Shown: positions 24,342 through 33,542, counted from the first letter of the stretch. The stretch: 55,721 nt of DNA from Bacteroidota bacterium (GCA_003250475.1 QKGI01000050.1:1-55721), one strand, 5' to 3'. Numbers and translations: made by a program. Notes: generated by a model from the sequence alone, not told the origin.

Positions 24342-25382
24342 ATGAGCAAGAACAGCAAGCCATTTAAAATAGGTATCCTTACGGCAGGTGGCGACTGTCC
24401 GGGTATCAATGCAGCCATCAGGGGCGTCGGTAAGACAGCCATCGTTAAGTACGGCATGAAAGTCATCGGCATCAGCGACGGTTTTGCAGGACTGATACAT
24501 AAGGAGTATTTCGAACTGACCGAAAGCCACCTTTCCGGTATCCTGACCCTTGGCGGCACCATCCTGGGCACCTCGCGTGAGAAACCTTTCAAGAGCAGCG
24601 GGAAAAAGAAGGATGAGATGCGTAAGCCTATGCTCATCAAAGAACACTATGAACAGATGGGGCTTGATTGTCTTGTCTGTATCGGCGGCAACGGCACCAT
24701 GAAGACAGCATACATGCTGTCAGAGGAGGGTCTGAATGTCGTCGGTGTGCCAAAGACTATTGACAACGACATCTGGGGAACGGACATGACATTCGGTTTC
24801 GATTCGGCAATGAATATCGCTACAGAGGCCATTGACAGATTACACTCAACAGCCAACTCCCATAAAAGGATAATGGTTATCGAGATTATGGGCCACAATG
24901 CCGGTTGGCTGGCGCTTTACTCCGGGATGGCAGGAGGAGGCGATGTAATACTTATACCTGAGATTCCCCATGACGAAGATGTAATTATGGACTATCTGCA
25001 GAAACGGGCCGAAAACAACAAACCATACTCCATAGTGGTTGTTGCTGAAGGCATTAAGGTTCCTGACGGGGAGGAATCCCCGGGACGTTATCTGGCCAGG
25101 AAGATACAGGAGGTCACCGGGCTCGAAACAAGAGAGACAGTTCTTGGTTATATACAGAGAGGCGGGTCTCCATCACCCATGGACCGTATACTGGCATCAA
25201 GGTTCGGAGCGGCAGCCGCCAACCTTATTGCCGCGAAAGACTTTGGCAGGATGGTGGCACAGTGTAACGGCGAGATAACCTCCGTCAGGCTGTCGGAAAC
25301 AGCCGGCAGGACCAAGCTTGTCAGCAAGGATGACCCGATGGTCAGGCAGGCCAGGGAGATGGGGACATGTTTCGGGGCATAA
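24342..25382 (+). CDS. pfkA: 6-phosphofructokinase
   Basis: 346 residues, PfkA superfamily. The phosphate loop GGDCPGIN lies at 16-23, the second nucleotide motif CIGGNGTMKTA around 113-123, the catalytic PKTIDND at 137-143 followed by GTDMTFGFDSA, then IEIMGHNAGWLAL and GYIQRGGSPSPMDR for fructose-6-phosphate binding. It converts fructose-6-phosphate to the 1,6-bisphosphate in glycolysis. Two subgroup features are visible. Asn117 replaces the Asp of bacterial GGDGS, and a Lys stands before TIDND as in PPi-using and group-III enzymes. The Gly after Asn117 favours ATP over PPi as donor, though this is not certain. The SixA-like gene follows after 14 nt. Confidence 0.93.
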   Translation: MSKNSKPFKIGILTAGGDCPGINAAIRGVGKTAIVKYGMKVIGISDGFAGLIHKEYFELTESHLSGILTLGGTILGTSREKPFKSSGKKKDEMRKPMLIKEHYEQMGLDCLVCIGGNGTMKTAYMLSEEGLNVVGVPKTIDNDIWGTDMTFGFDSAMNIATEAIDRLHSTANSHKRIMVIEIMGHNAGWLALYSGMAGGGDVILIPEIPHDEDVIMDYLQKRAENNKPYSIVVVAEGIKVPDGEESPGRYLARKIQEVTGLETRETVLGYIQRGGSPSPMDRILASRFGAAAANLIAAKDFGRMVAQCNGEITSVRLSETAGRTKLVSKDDPMVRQAREMGTCFGA

Positions 25383-25396
25383 TAAGTAAACAGCAG

Positions 25397-25924
25397 ATGA
25401 AACAATCAGAAAAAAGCGAAGAAAAGAGGCTCAGGCTTATTTTTATCAGACACGCAAGGGCGGAAGAACAGACACCAGAGATATCCGACTACGAACGGTC
25501 ATTGACAACCAGGGGCAAGCTTCATTCCAGGCTCATGGCTCAGATACTGAAATCCAAGGGAGAAAGCCCCGGTAAGGTTATAAGCAGCCCTGCCTTTCGT
25601 GCACTGGAGACAGCGCTGATATTTTGCCGGGAATTTGCAATAGCCCCGGGGTCAGTTGACATATGCCCGGAACTATATACAGGGCTTGATCCCGATGAAT
25701 ATGTCCCGTTCATAAGGAGGCAGAGCGATGAAGCAGGTACAATAACCATTGTCGGGCATAACCCCCTCATAACCGATATGGCTGTATTCTTTGCCGCAGA
25801 TGAGCCAACCGATCTGCCAAAGACAGGTATCTTCTGCGTCTCCTTCAGCGCCGGCAGATGGTCTGAAGTAGAACCTGACAGCGGCACCACAGAATACTTC
25901 CTCACACCAAAAAAACATCTATGA
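25397..25924 (+). CDS. SixA-like histidine phosphatase
   Basis: 175 residues from the ATG at 25397; a longer frame would overlap the pfk end. The catalytic motif RHARAE is at about 17-22, with the second-half histidine in VGHNP (about 122-126), characteristic of the short SixA branch of the histidine phosphatase superfamily. The conserved internal motif is SSPAFRALETA. SixA removes phosphate from phosphohistidine proteins in E. coli. Here it overlaps the ppk1 start by 4 nt (ATGA), so translation is coupled to polyphosphate kinase. Its substrate may thus be a phosphohistidine linked to polyP turnover, or a small phosphorylated metabolite; this is inference. Confidence 0.88.
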   Translation: MKQSEKSEEKRLRLIFIRHARAEEQTPEISDYERSLTTRGKLHSRLMAQILKSKGESPGKVISSPAFRALETALIFCREFAIAPGSVDICPELYTGLDPDEYVPFIRRQSDEAGTITIVGHNPLITDMAVFFAADEPTDLPKTGIFCVSFSAGRWSEVEPDSGTTEYFLTPKKHL

Positions 25925-27996
25925 CAAGGGCTTATATCCCGAAAGAGATAAGCTGGCTTTCCTTCAATGAGAGAGTGTTGCAGGAGGCGGAAAACAGTGA
26001 GGTGCCGCTTCTTGAGCGATTTAACTTTCTGGGTATATATTCCAATAACCTCGATGAGTATTTCAGGGTCCGCGTGGCTACCCTGAAGAGACTGTCACTC
26101 TTCGGCAGCAAATCAAAAAGCATCCTCGGATACAGTCCCAAGGCAACCCTGAAGACTATACAGGAAACAGTCCTCTCCCAGAATGAACGGTTTGAAAGAA
26201 CCTATGCCGATCTTCAGAGTGAGTTGCGGAAACGTAAGATTCATTTCGTCAATGAGGAACATCTCAACGCTTCCCAGACCGCCTATGTGAGACACTTTTT
26301 CCACAAGGAGGTAAGATCGAGGCTTATGCCGCTGATCATCAGCAAGGAGAACACCCTCCCCAACCTGACAGATGATGCAATATATTTTGCCATCCGTTTA
26401 AAGAACACTGTCTCCGGCAAAAAGAGGTTTGCCCTTCTTGAGGTTCCCGGTCCCGATATCCTGCCCAGGTTCGTCTTACTGCCCGAGGAGAAGGGAATCA
26501 AGTATGTGATCTTTCTGGATGATGTTATAAGATGGGGTCTGAAGGAGATATTCTACATCCTTCCATTCGATGAGATAACGGCTTACACTATAAAGCTCAC
26601 CAAGGATGCCGAACTGGACATAACTGATGATATCTCCGAGAGCTATATCGAAAAACTGTCGAAGAGCCTCCAGCAGCGTAAGAAGGGTACGCCTGTCAGA
26701 TTCGTATATGACAGGACCATGCCTGCCGACCTCCTCAAGACTGTCACCAGGAAGCTGAATCTCAGGCCGGAAGATGTACAGATGCCAGGCGACAGGTATC
26801 ACAACTTCAAGGATTTCACGAAATTCATCGAGATTGAAGGTGAAGGACTGAGCTACCGGAAACTAACGCCGGTGAGACACAGGGACATCCAGTATGGCAA
26901 AAGTATTCTGTCAGTCATTAAAAAGAGGGATGTCATGTTCTATTTCCCCTATCATCCTTATGACCATTTCATTGATCTTCTGAGAGAAGCGTCAATTGAT
27001 CCCTATGTCACTTCAATCCATATAACGCTTTACAGGCTTGCACGCAACTCAAGCGTTATAAATGCCCTGATGAATGCCGCCAGGAACGGCAAGAGCGTCA
27101 CCACCGTAGTGGAGCTGCAGGCTCGCTTCGATGAGGAGGCGAATATATTATGGGGCAACAAGCTGCTTGAAGAGGGTGTGAAGGTTATTTACGGCGTACC
27201 AGGACTGAAAGTCCATGCAAAGCTGTGCCTGATAACACGTGTCAAGGGTGATATCACTCAACGGTATGCTGCTGTTGGTACCGGCAATTTCAACGAGGAG
27301 ACGGCAAGGATATATACTGATCACCTGCTGCTGACGTCAGAAAAGAAGATCACCAACGAGGTTCTCAAGGCCTTCAACTTCTTCCTCGCCAACTACCGGA
27401 AAGATAAATTCTACCATCTGCTGGTTTCTCCGTTCGGCCTCCGGAATAAGATGGTGATGCTTATTGAGAATGAAATAAGAAATGCCAGGGCCGGAAAAGA
27501 GGCTTACATCAATATTAAGATCAACAACCTTACCGACGGGGAGATGATCTCCAAGCTATATAAGGCTGCCGATGCTGGCGTAACCATAAGACTGATTGTC
27601 AGGGGTATGTTCTCGATGGCACCGGGAGCAAACGGGGTCAGCGATAATATCAGGGCTATAGGCATCGTGGACAGGTACCTCGAACATTCCAGGTTTCTTA
27701 TTTTCTGTAACGGCGGTGATGAGCTTGTATATTTTACCTCCGCCGACATAATGCCCCGTAACCTTGACCGCAGGATTGAAGTAACCTGTCCGGTATGGGA
27801 TCCTTCGATCAGGAAGGAGATTAAAGACGTATTCGATATCCAGTGGAAGGATAACGTTAAAGCCCGCATACTCGACGACACGTTATCGAACAGGCTGGTT
27901 GACCCGGGGGACAGCAAGCCCCTCAGGTCCCAGACAGAGATACACAGTTATATCACCAGGGTTAATTCACGGTCTCAGGAGACCACACAGGAATGA
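25921..27996 (+). CDS. ppk1: polyphosphate kinase 1
   Basis: 691 residues, full length for PPK1. The N-terminal domain starts IPKEISWLSFNERVLQEAE. The head domain carries RVRVATLKRL. The two C-terminal PLD-like domains hold the catalytic histidines: His432 in GLKVHAKLCL (the phosphorylated residue in homologues) and His589 in RYLEHSRFL. The motif YFPYHPYDHF is present near residue 340. It reversibly moves the terminal phosphate of ATP onto polyphosphate chains, usually at the inner membrane. Its start overlaps the SixA-like stop by 4 nt. Its last 35 bases overlap the 3' end of the amidase gene on the opposite strand. Confidence 0.96.
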   Translation: MTRAYIPKEISWLSFNERVLQEAENSEVPLLERFNFLGIYSNNLDEYFRVRVATLKRLSLFGSKSKSILGYSPKATLKTIQETVLSQNERFERTYADLQSELRKRKIHFVNEEHLNASQTAYVRHFFHKEVRSRLMPLIISKENTLPNLTDDAIYFAIRLKNTVSGKKRFALLEVPGPDILPRFVLLPEEKGIKYVIFLDDVIRWGLKEIFYILPFDEITAYTIKLTKDAELDITDDISESYIEKLSKSLQQRKKGTPVRFVYDRTMPADLLKTVTRKLNLRPEDVQMPGDRYHNFKDFTKFIEIEGEGLSYRKLTPVRHRDIQYGKSILSVIKKRDVMFYFPYHPYDHFIDLLREASIDPYVTSIHITLYRLARNSSVINALMNAARNGKSVTTVVELQARFDEEANILWGNKLLEEGVKVIYGVPGLKVHAKLCLITRVKGDITQRYAAVGTGNFNEETARIYTDHLLLTSEKKITNEVLKAFNFFLANYRKDKFYHLLVSPFGLRNKMVMLIENEIRNARAGKEAYINIKINNLTDGEMISKLYKAADAGVTIRLIVRGMFSMAPGANGVSDNIRAIGIVDRYLEHSRFLIFCNGGDELVYFTSADIMPRNLDRRIEVTCPVWDPSIRKEIKDVFDIQWKDNVKARILDDTLSNRLVDPGDSKPLRSQTEIHSYITRVNSRSQETTQE

Positions 27997-29566
27997 ACCG
28001 CGGGGCTCTGCGGAACCTTGTTCCTGACTCATAAGCATAAGCCAGGCCTATCAGCACAGGTTCGCTCCATGCCCTTCCGAAAAATGAGATACCTACAGGC
28101 AGTCCGTCAACGAAACCCATAGGCACAGTTATGTTGGGATAGCCGGATATGGCAGCCGGGGATGAACTGCTGACAGTGTAAGAGTCACCGTTAATAAGAT
28201 CGGTTTTCCAGGCCGGAGAGCCGGTAGGCGCTATAAACGCATCCAGATTATTATCATCCATGACACGGTCAATGCCCTGATCCCTGACAAGACAGAGCAT
28301 CTTGCTGACTATAGCTGAGAACTCAGGCGAATCGACGGGACCCTTCCCTGCTGCCTCAAGCAGTAGCTCCTGGTCGAAGTAACGGAGCTCAACGCTGTCG
28401 CTTTTATTGAACCCGATGAGCTCTTCAACATTCTTTACCGGGGCGTTTTCGCCCAGGGAGGCGAAGTATTTATTCAGGCCGTCTTTAAACTCGTACAGCA
28501 TCACCTCGAACGAGAGCGAGCCGGCTGCCCTGTCGTAGATTTTATCTATCTCTATCACCTCGGCACCCTGGCTGCGGATATAGTCAACAGCATGCTGCAT
28601 CAGGGTGTCTACCTTGTAGTGCTGACCCCTGGCCGAGGTATACCATCCTATCCTCTTCCCTTTCAGTGCATCCTCCTTCAGAAATGGCGTATAGTCGGTA
28701 AGATACTTCCCCTCCGATGCTGCTGTCTTGCTGTCAGATGGATCGATACCTGTAAGCGCCCCGAGAGCTGTTGCAGCGTCACGCACACTACGGGCCATAG
28801 GTCCGGGGGTGTCCTGGGTGAAGGAGATAGGCACTATCCCGCTGCGACTGAGGAGCCCGACAGTAGGTTTGATACCTACTATACCGTTGGCTGTCGAGGG
28901 ACATACTATGGAACCGTTCGTCTCGGTTCCTATGGCAATCATGCACAGGTTGGCAGAGACGGCCACGCCTGAGCCTGAACTGGAGCCGCATGGGTTACGG
29001 TCGAGTATATAGGGATTCTTTGTCTGCCCTCCGGCACCGCTCCATCCGCTGGTAGAGAGGTTACCCCGGAAGTTGGCCCACTCGCTGAGGTTGGCCTTTC
29101 CAATGATCACCGCACCTGCATCACGTAACTTCTGCGCCACGAAACTGTCTTTCAGAGGGTGTGATCCGCTCAGTGCCCGTGAGCCTGCTGTGGTAGCCAT
29201 CCGGTCATGGGTGTCGATGTTATCCTTGAGCAACACCGGGACTCCATGCATCGGTCCTCGCTGTTTGCCATCCCTCAGCTCTGTGTCAAGCTGCTCAGCT
29301 ATAGCCAGGGCATCCGGATTTACCTCGATGACGGCGTTGAGCATCGGACCGTCGTCATCAACAGCTGCAATGCGGTCAAGATAAGCCTGAACCACCTCAG
29401 TGACGGTAAAATCCCCATCTGCATATCCCTGCTGCAGTTTTTCAATGGTAAATTCCTCAAAAGGAAAAGTGCCGGCGGCATTACTGTCTTTACGTGAGTC
29501 AGTCACACAGGAAAATGTTCCTAGTAATATTAGTACAGTAAGAGCGTGGATAAGATTTGCTTTCAT
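27962..29566 (-). CDS. amidase-signature lipoprotein, peptide-amidase-like
   Basis: 534 residues from the ATG at 29566, which gives a lipoprotein signal MKANLIHALTVLILLGTFSC (Cys20); a TTG at 29626 is a poorer start. The amidase-signature triad is visible: Lys114 in VLLKDNID, the cis-Ser within CGSSSGSG (193-200), and Ser219 in GTETNGSIVCPS. The region after it (GIVGIKPTVGLLSRSGIVPI) is very like bacterial peptide amidase, which removes the C-terminal amide of peptides. It may equally hydrolyse other amides. It is anchored outside the cytoplasm. It follows the thiamine pyrophosphokinase gene by 56 nt on the same strand, so it may be transcribed from the thiamine promoter, although nothing links it to thiamine chemically. 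Confidence 0.9.
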   Translation of the reverse strand: MKANLIHALTVLILLGTFSCVTDSRKDSNAAGTFPFEEFTIEKLQQGYADGDFTVTEVVQAYLDRIAAVDDDGPMLNAVIEVNPDALAIAEQLDTELRDGKQRGPMHGVPVLLKDNIDTHDRMATTAGSRALSGSHPLKDSFVAQKLRDAGAVIIGKANLSEWANFRGNLSTSGWSGAGGQTKNPYILDRNPCGSSSGSGVAVSANLCMIAIGTETNGSIVCPSTANGIVGIKPTVGLLSRSGIVPISFTQDTPGPMARSVRDAATALGALTGIDPSDSKTAASEGKYLTDYTPFLKEDALKGKRIGWYTSARGQHYKVDTLMQHAVDYIRSQGAEVIEIDKIYDRAAGSLSFEVMLYEFKDGLNKYFASLGENAPVKNVEELIGFNKSDSVELRYFDQELLLEAAGKGPVDSPEFSAIVSKMLCLVRDQGIDRVMDDNNLDAFIAPTGSPAWKTDLINGDSYTVSSSSPAAISGYPNITVPMGFVDGLPVGISFFGRAWSEPVLIGLAYAYESGTRFRRAPRFIPVWSPETVN

Positions 29567-29622
29567 CTGGTTAGGTGTTAGTATGAATTCGAATACCTGA
29601 CGGGCGGGTTTATCAAATGTAA

Positions 29623-30234
29623 TCAATATTCCATAAAAATGATAACCTGCCCGTTTTCAAATTCTATCCTGAAGGAGTTACCTATGGCTTCATTAAGCGT
29701 ACCGCACCACCAGCTTGCCAGCCTGAGGTTTTGCAACGGGTAACGCAGACCTGACGAGGTGATGGCGAGGGAGGGATCGGGGCTGAACAACGATATCTGC
29801 TGACCGGGAACGGAATCCAGGGTGACACTGTGGTCAAATACCCTGAACGAGCCGGTGTCGGTGAGCATGGTGGCATTAATGTCCCGGCTGTAATCGGCCA
29901 GAAGCGATATATTACCCAGCGTATGATCTTCACGTATGCCTGTCGCACCAAGGATGAAAACCTCCATTATATCACGGGAGATACACCACCGGACAGCCTT
30001 GGTAAGATCATTGGTCTCCTGGTCAGGATCATGAAAGAGAATACTCTCATATCTTCTCTTTAATGTTTCGGAGACCGAATCGAGATCTCCGATGATGACA
30101 CCGGGGTCAAGGCCATGGGCTACCAGCTTTTCTGCGGCGCCGTCACAACAGACGATAAGTTCAGCCTCACGGAGGCACGTTAACGGCACCTCATGGTCCG
30201 GGAAATTGCCGTTGGCAAGTATTACTGTTTTCAT
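29623..30234 (-). CDS. thiamine pyrophosphokinase
   Basis: 203 residues. N-terminal catalytic motifs: DGAAEKL, PGVIIGDLDSV (about 44-54), HDPDQETNDLTKA (68-80) and GATGIREDHTLGNISLL (about 95-111), the standard series for TPK with its acidic Mg-binding cluster. A C-terminal beta domain for thiamine binding ends GNSFRIEFENGQVIIF. It transfers pyrophosphate from ATP to thiamine to give TPP in the cytosol. It is the third gene behind the TPP riboswitch, after the receptor and the PnuT-like transporter, and so salvages the thiamine they import. The GTCTGAAG repeat block lies between it and the transporter gene. Confidence 0.93.
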   Translation of the reverse strand: MKTVILANGNFPDHEVPLTCLREAELIVCCDGAAEKLVAHGLDPGVIIGDLDSVSETLKRRYESILFHDPDQETNDLTKAVRWCISRDIMEVFILGATGIREDHTLGNISLLADYSRDINATMLTDTGSFRVFDHSVTLDSVPGQQISLFSPDPSLAITSSGLRYPLQNLRLASWWCGTLNEAIGNSFRIEFENGQVIIFMEY

Positions 30235-30257
30235 AGTTTTTTTTGTCGCTTCGCTCT

Positions 30258-30318
30258 GTCTGAAGTCTGAAGGTCTGATGTCTGAAGGTCTGAAGGTCTG
30301 AAGTCTGAAGGTCTGAAG
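30258..30318 (+). repeat. GTCTGAAG tandem repeat, copy B
   Basis: Eight units of 7 or 8 bases (GTCTGAA, GTCTGAAG, GTCTGAT, then GTCTGAAG twice, GTCTGAA, GTCTGAAG twice) fill the 89-bp gap between the transporter stop and the TPK start. A TTTGTCG element (30242-30248) precedes it, as in copy A at 16460-16504, but relative to its flanking genes the orientation is opposite. Confidence 0.85.
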
Positions 30319-30323
30319 GAACC

Positions 30324-30962
30324 TTAACTTTTTACCTTAGGCTTTTCTTTACCCCAGGATACAACACCAATTACAGCCATCACGAAATATACAAAGAAAA
30401 GTATTGCCGTAGGAACCATTCCTGACAGCAGGTATACGATCACAGCTATGGCATTTGCCAGTATCCATACATACCACTGTTCAATATACTTCCTGGTGAG
30501 CATCCATGTGGCCACTACCGAGAGTGAAGCTATCAGTCCGTCCCAGACAGGCAAGGGTGAATCAGTCCACCTGCCGAGTACAAACCACAATACTCCCGTT
30601 ATCGCCACAGCTGCTACAGTGCACCAAACAGCCGTGACCCTTCCAATCCTTTTAACATCCGTCTCATTTTCAGACGTATTCATGCCTGAAGAAGTGCCGG
30701 CACCGTCAGCCGGGGCTTCCTCTACCTTATTGGAAGCATGCCACCAGTACCAGCCGTAAATGCTTATTACCAGGTAATAACCCTGCAAACCCATATTTGC
30801 ATAGAATCCACTGTGTCCGAAGACGTAGATATAAACAGCTGATGTTATTATGCCCAGGGGCCATAGAAGAATATTCCTTTTTATCTCGAGGATGACATAA
30901 AGGATTCCGGTTACAGCTCCGAAGACCTCAATGATATTTTCTGAAAGCCAGTCTGTCATCAT
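30324..30962 (-). CDS. pnuT: PnuC-family transporter, probably thiamine (PnuT)
   Basis: 212 residues with about seven membrane helices. Family landmarks are NILLWPLGIITSAVY, GYYLVISIYGWYWW and the closing helices. A 35-residue polar loop rich in Glu, Ser and Thr (about 82-116) sits after the GWYWW motif. PnuC proteins are facilitators for vitamins; which vitamin is judged from context. Behind a TPP riboswitch, after a TonB receptor and before thiamine pyrophosphokinase, thiamine is the clear inference, with trapping by phosphorylation. Its start overlaps the receptor stop by one base (TGATG), and a second ATG follows directly. Confidence 0.88.
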   Translation of the reverse strand: MMTDWLSENIIEVFGAVTGILYVILEIKRNILLWPLGIITSAVYIYVFGHSGFYANMGLQGYYLVISIYGWYWWHASNKVEEAPADGAGTSSGMNTSENETDVKRIGRVTAVWCTVAAVAITGVLWFVLGRWTDSPLPVWDGLIASLSVVATWMLTRKYIEQWYVWILANAIAVIVYLLSGMVPTAILFFVYFVMAVIGVVSWGKEKPKVKS

Positions 30963-33391
30963 CAGAAAGATAGGGAGATGGCAGCTGTATAGTTTATCCC
31001 TGCCTGCGGAAAAAAGTAGGCCCAGGTCTGTTCATTTCCATCTTCGGTCCACATACCGCCGTAGGCATTGTTCTCGTACATGGTATTGAAGAGATTGTTT
31101 ACCAGGAACCGCAGCATCAGTTCACCTTTGCTCTTCATGTCTATCCGGTATCCGGCAGAGATGTTACTGATGAAATAGGGATTGATGATCCGGTCCCGGC
31201 TCATTGTGTTATCAAAATATTGCTTCCCCACATATTTACCGGTAAGCCGAAGGGAAAGCCGGTCTGCCGGGTTTACTTCCAGCTCTGCCGATCCTGTGAT
31301 ACGGGGGGAATAGGCAATGTCAACCACACCAAGATCCCTGTAGAGATATTCCTCGCTCCAGTCCGAAGTGTTGTAATTGAAGTAGTAGGATCTGAAATCT
31401 TTTATCCGGCTCCGGCTCAGGGTGAGGTTCATATTCAGCGCTGCCAGATGTGACGGTCTGTAACTCCCGGCGAACTCTATACCTGCCCTGTAACTTGCAG
31501 GGACATTGGTCATTATTGAATATCCTGTGCTGCTTATACGCCCTGTAGGAACAAGCTGGTTGTAATAGTTCATATAATAGATATTTACACTCATGACAGC
31601 CCTGGTGTTCCTGAATGAATACCCTCCCTCAAAATCAGTCAGTCTCTCCGGTTCGGGTGTAGCCTCCGGATCACCTGCAGCTTCCTTGTAATCAGCCCGT
31701 GTCGGTTCCCGATGGGCCACGGCTGCTGAAACAAATGCCTCGCTGCCGCTGCCGTTGCTCCAGAAGAAGCCTGCCTTAGGATTAAAAAAGAGGAAACTGT
31801 GACTGGCAGAGAGGTCCTTCATGTCACTGTCCGGCCCGGTAAACCTATAGTTGATGTGCCTTAACTGCATGTCAAGGAAGGCATTCAGGCTACCTGTTAT
31901 GACGGCGTTTACCTTGCCGTAAATGTTAAACTCATCCTTCAGGCCGTTATTCCTGTACCACTCGTGGTCAGGAAGCACACTGCCAGGGTATTCCATCCAT
32001 TTTATCCTCCCGAAATGGTCTCCATCGTACCTGTTCACTGCACCCCCGAATGTCCATTCGGCTGTAGTGCCTTCCTTTATAAGCGACCACACGGCACCGT
32101 AAAACAGGTTGTCAAGCCATTTACGCTGCACGATGTCCGTTGAAGTGACCTCCGGAACATAATTGAGAAGATCGGACAGACCGTACTCAGCAGGATCCAC
32201 GCCGCTCTTCTGCTCTTCATAGAAGCCGCTTCCGGATGTCAGGTGCAACCCGGTATTCAGGACAAGGCGGCCTGAAAAGAGGTGTGTATAGAAGAGGTGA
32301 TAGTGATTCTGATCATAGATATCTTTTTCGTCCTCGTAATAATGAACCTGCCCGTTGCTGTCTGTGTATTCTCCCGCAGGGTTATATCTCCTGTCGTATG
32401 GAAGTACCTCGGCCGGCACACCCCACCAGCTGATCCCTGTTCGCTCACTGCCTGTGATCACATTGAACCGTATCATATCCGATGGTGCCGACCACGTCCC
32501 TGAGATCATGGCCGACCTGATATCGGTACCGCTATGATCTATAAATCCGTCGCTATGTATCTGCGAGCCCCTGACCATCATGTTAAACCTCTCACCAATC
32601 ATTCCTGTCCATGCTTTTGCCGACATCCTGGAGGTGTTGAACGAACCATATGACAACTCTGCTCCTGCACCTGCTGTCAGAGGTATTGTCATACTGCTTA
32701 TGTTAACCGAGGCTCCGAATGCTCCGGCACCATTGGTGGAGGTTCCAACCCCTCTCTGTATCTGTATGCTGCCTGTTGATGCAGCCAGGTCAGGCAGGTC
32801 AACCCAGAACACCTGTTGTGATTCTGAGTCGTTAAGCGGTATACCGTCCAGTGTGATGTTGATCCTGCTGGCATCGGTTCCGCGTATGCGCAGAGAGGTA
32901 TAGCCTATGCCGTTCCCGGCATCAGAGGTCTCAACAACCGAGGGAGTGAGTGACAGAAGGTAGGGCATGTCTCGTGTCATATCGCGCTCTCTCAGCTCAC
33001 CGGCGTCCACTGTGCTGTGCGCCATGGGTGTGCGGCTGCCGGCACGGCTGCCCTTGACTATCACCTCCCCGGCAAGAAAAAGAGCCTCTTTCATTGATAC
33101 GTCAGCAGTGGCAGACCCTGTGACAACCACCACCGTATCATATGTCCTGTAGCCTGTGAAGCTTATACTGAGGTCATAGGTGCCATCACGCAATCCGCGC
33201 AGCATATACCTTCCGTCATTATCAGCTGCAACCCCGGTGCGGAGGCTGTCAATGACAACAGACGCACCCGCCATAGGTTTTCCTGACTCATCGGTAATTC
33301 TTCCGGTGATAGTTCCGCCGGTACGCTGCCCGGACAGCATGCCTGCCGTTACGATCACCAGAGCCGTTAGCAATAAAACCTTTCTCATCAT
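30962..33391 (-). CDS. TonB-dependent receptor, thiamine uptake
   Basis: 809 residues from the ATG at 33391 (a second ATG follows; a TTG at 33409 is less likely). The signal peptide ends GMLSGQ. The carboxypeptidase-D-like domain (about 28-105) has GTITGRITDESGKPMAGASV. The plug (about 115-225) has TSLRIRGTDASRINITLDG and DLPDLAASTGSIQIQRG. The 22-strand barrel ends in a terminal Phe (ISLSF), as outer membrane proteins do. First gene behind the TPP riboswitch, so it most likely imports thiamine or its phosphates across the outer membrane for the PnuT-type carrier. Cargo is inferred from regulation, not from the barrel sequence. Confidence 0.93.
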   Translation of the reverse strand: MMRKVLLLTALVIVTAGMLSGQRTGGTITGRITDESGKPMAGASVVIDSLRTGVAADNDGRYMLRGLRDGTYDLSISFTGYRTYDTVVVVTGSATADVSMKEALFLAGEVIVKGSRAGSRTPMAHSTVDAGELRERDMTRDMPYLLSLTPSVVETSDAGNGIGYTSLRIRGTDASRINITLDGIPLNDSESQQVFWVDLPDLAASTGSIQIQRGVGTSTNGAGAFGASVNISSMTIPLTAGAGAELSYGSFNTSRMSAKAWTGMIGERFNMMVRGSQIHSDGFIDHSGTDIRSAMISGTWSAPSDMIRFNVITGSERTGISWWGVPAEVLPYDRRYNPAGEYTDSNGQVHYYEDEKDIYDQNHYHLFYTHLFSGRLVLNTGLHLTSGSGFYEEQKSGVDPAEYGLSDLLNYVPEVTSTDIVQRKWLDNLFYGAVWSLIKEGTTAEWTFGGAVNRYDGDHFGRIKWMEYPGSVLPDHEWYRNNGLKDEFNIYGKVNAVITGSLNAFLDMQLRHINYRFTGPDSDMKDLSASHSFLFFNPKAGFFWSNGSGSEAFVSAAVAHREPTRADYKEAAGDPEATPEPERLTDFEGGYSFRNTRAVMSVNIYYMNYYNQLVPTGRISSTGYSIMTNVPASYRAGIEFAGSYRPSHLAALNMNLTLSRSRIKDFRSYYFNYNTSDWSEEYLYRDLGVVDIAYSPRITGSAELEVNPADRLSLRLTGKYVGKQYFDNTMSRDRIINPYFISNISAGYRIDMKSKGELMLRFLVNNLFNTMYENNAYGGMWTEDGNEQTWAYFFPQAGINYTAAISLSF

Positions 33392-33455
33392 CACACAAAT
33401 ATTAAACAATCAACATTAGAAGTGAGGGTGTTCAGACAAGACGGAAATGATTACT

Positions 33456-33534
33456 CTTTTTCCCTACGCCGGCATTACCCGGATCAGGTTTTAAGGGTAT
33501 GATCTCAGCCTGTTCAGTAAGGCACCCCAAAAAT
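33456..33534 (-). ncRNA. TPP riboswitch (THI element)
   Basis: On the minus strand the conserved blocks occur in order: GGGGTGCC, GGCTGAGATCATACCC, ACCTGATCCGGGTAATGCC and GGCGTAGGGA. The outer stem is closed by a T5/A5 pairing (33529-33533 with 33457-33461). It lies 64 nt before the receptor start and just after a -7 box. TPP binding should turn the thiamine operon off. With no U-tract hairpin in the 64-nt platform, control of translation start is more likely than termination. Confidence 0.95.
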
Positions 33535-33542
33535 TGACAGCA

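Noticed and set aside
30092-30301. Plus-strand frame ending in the GTCTGAAG block
   Set aside because: Antisense to thiamine pyrophosphokinase, and its tail is only translated repeat.
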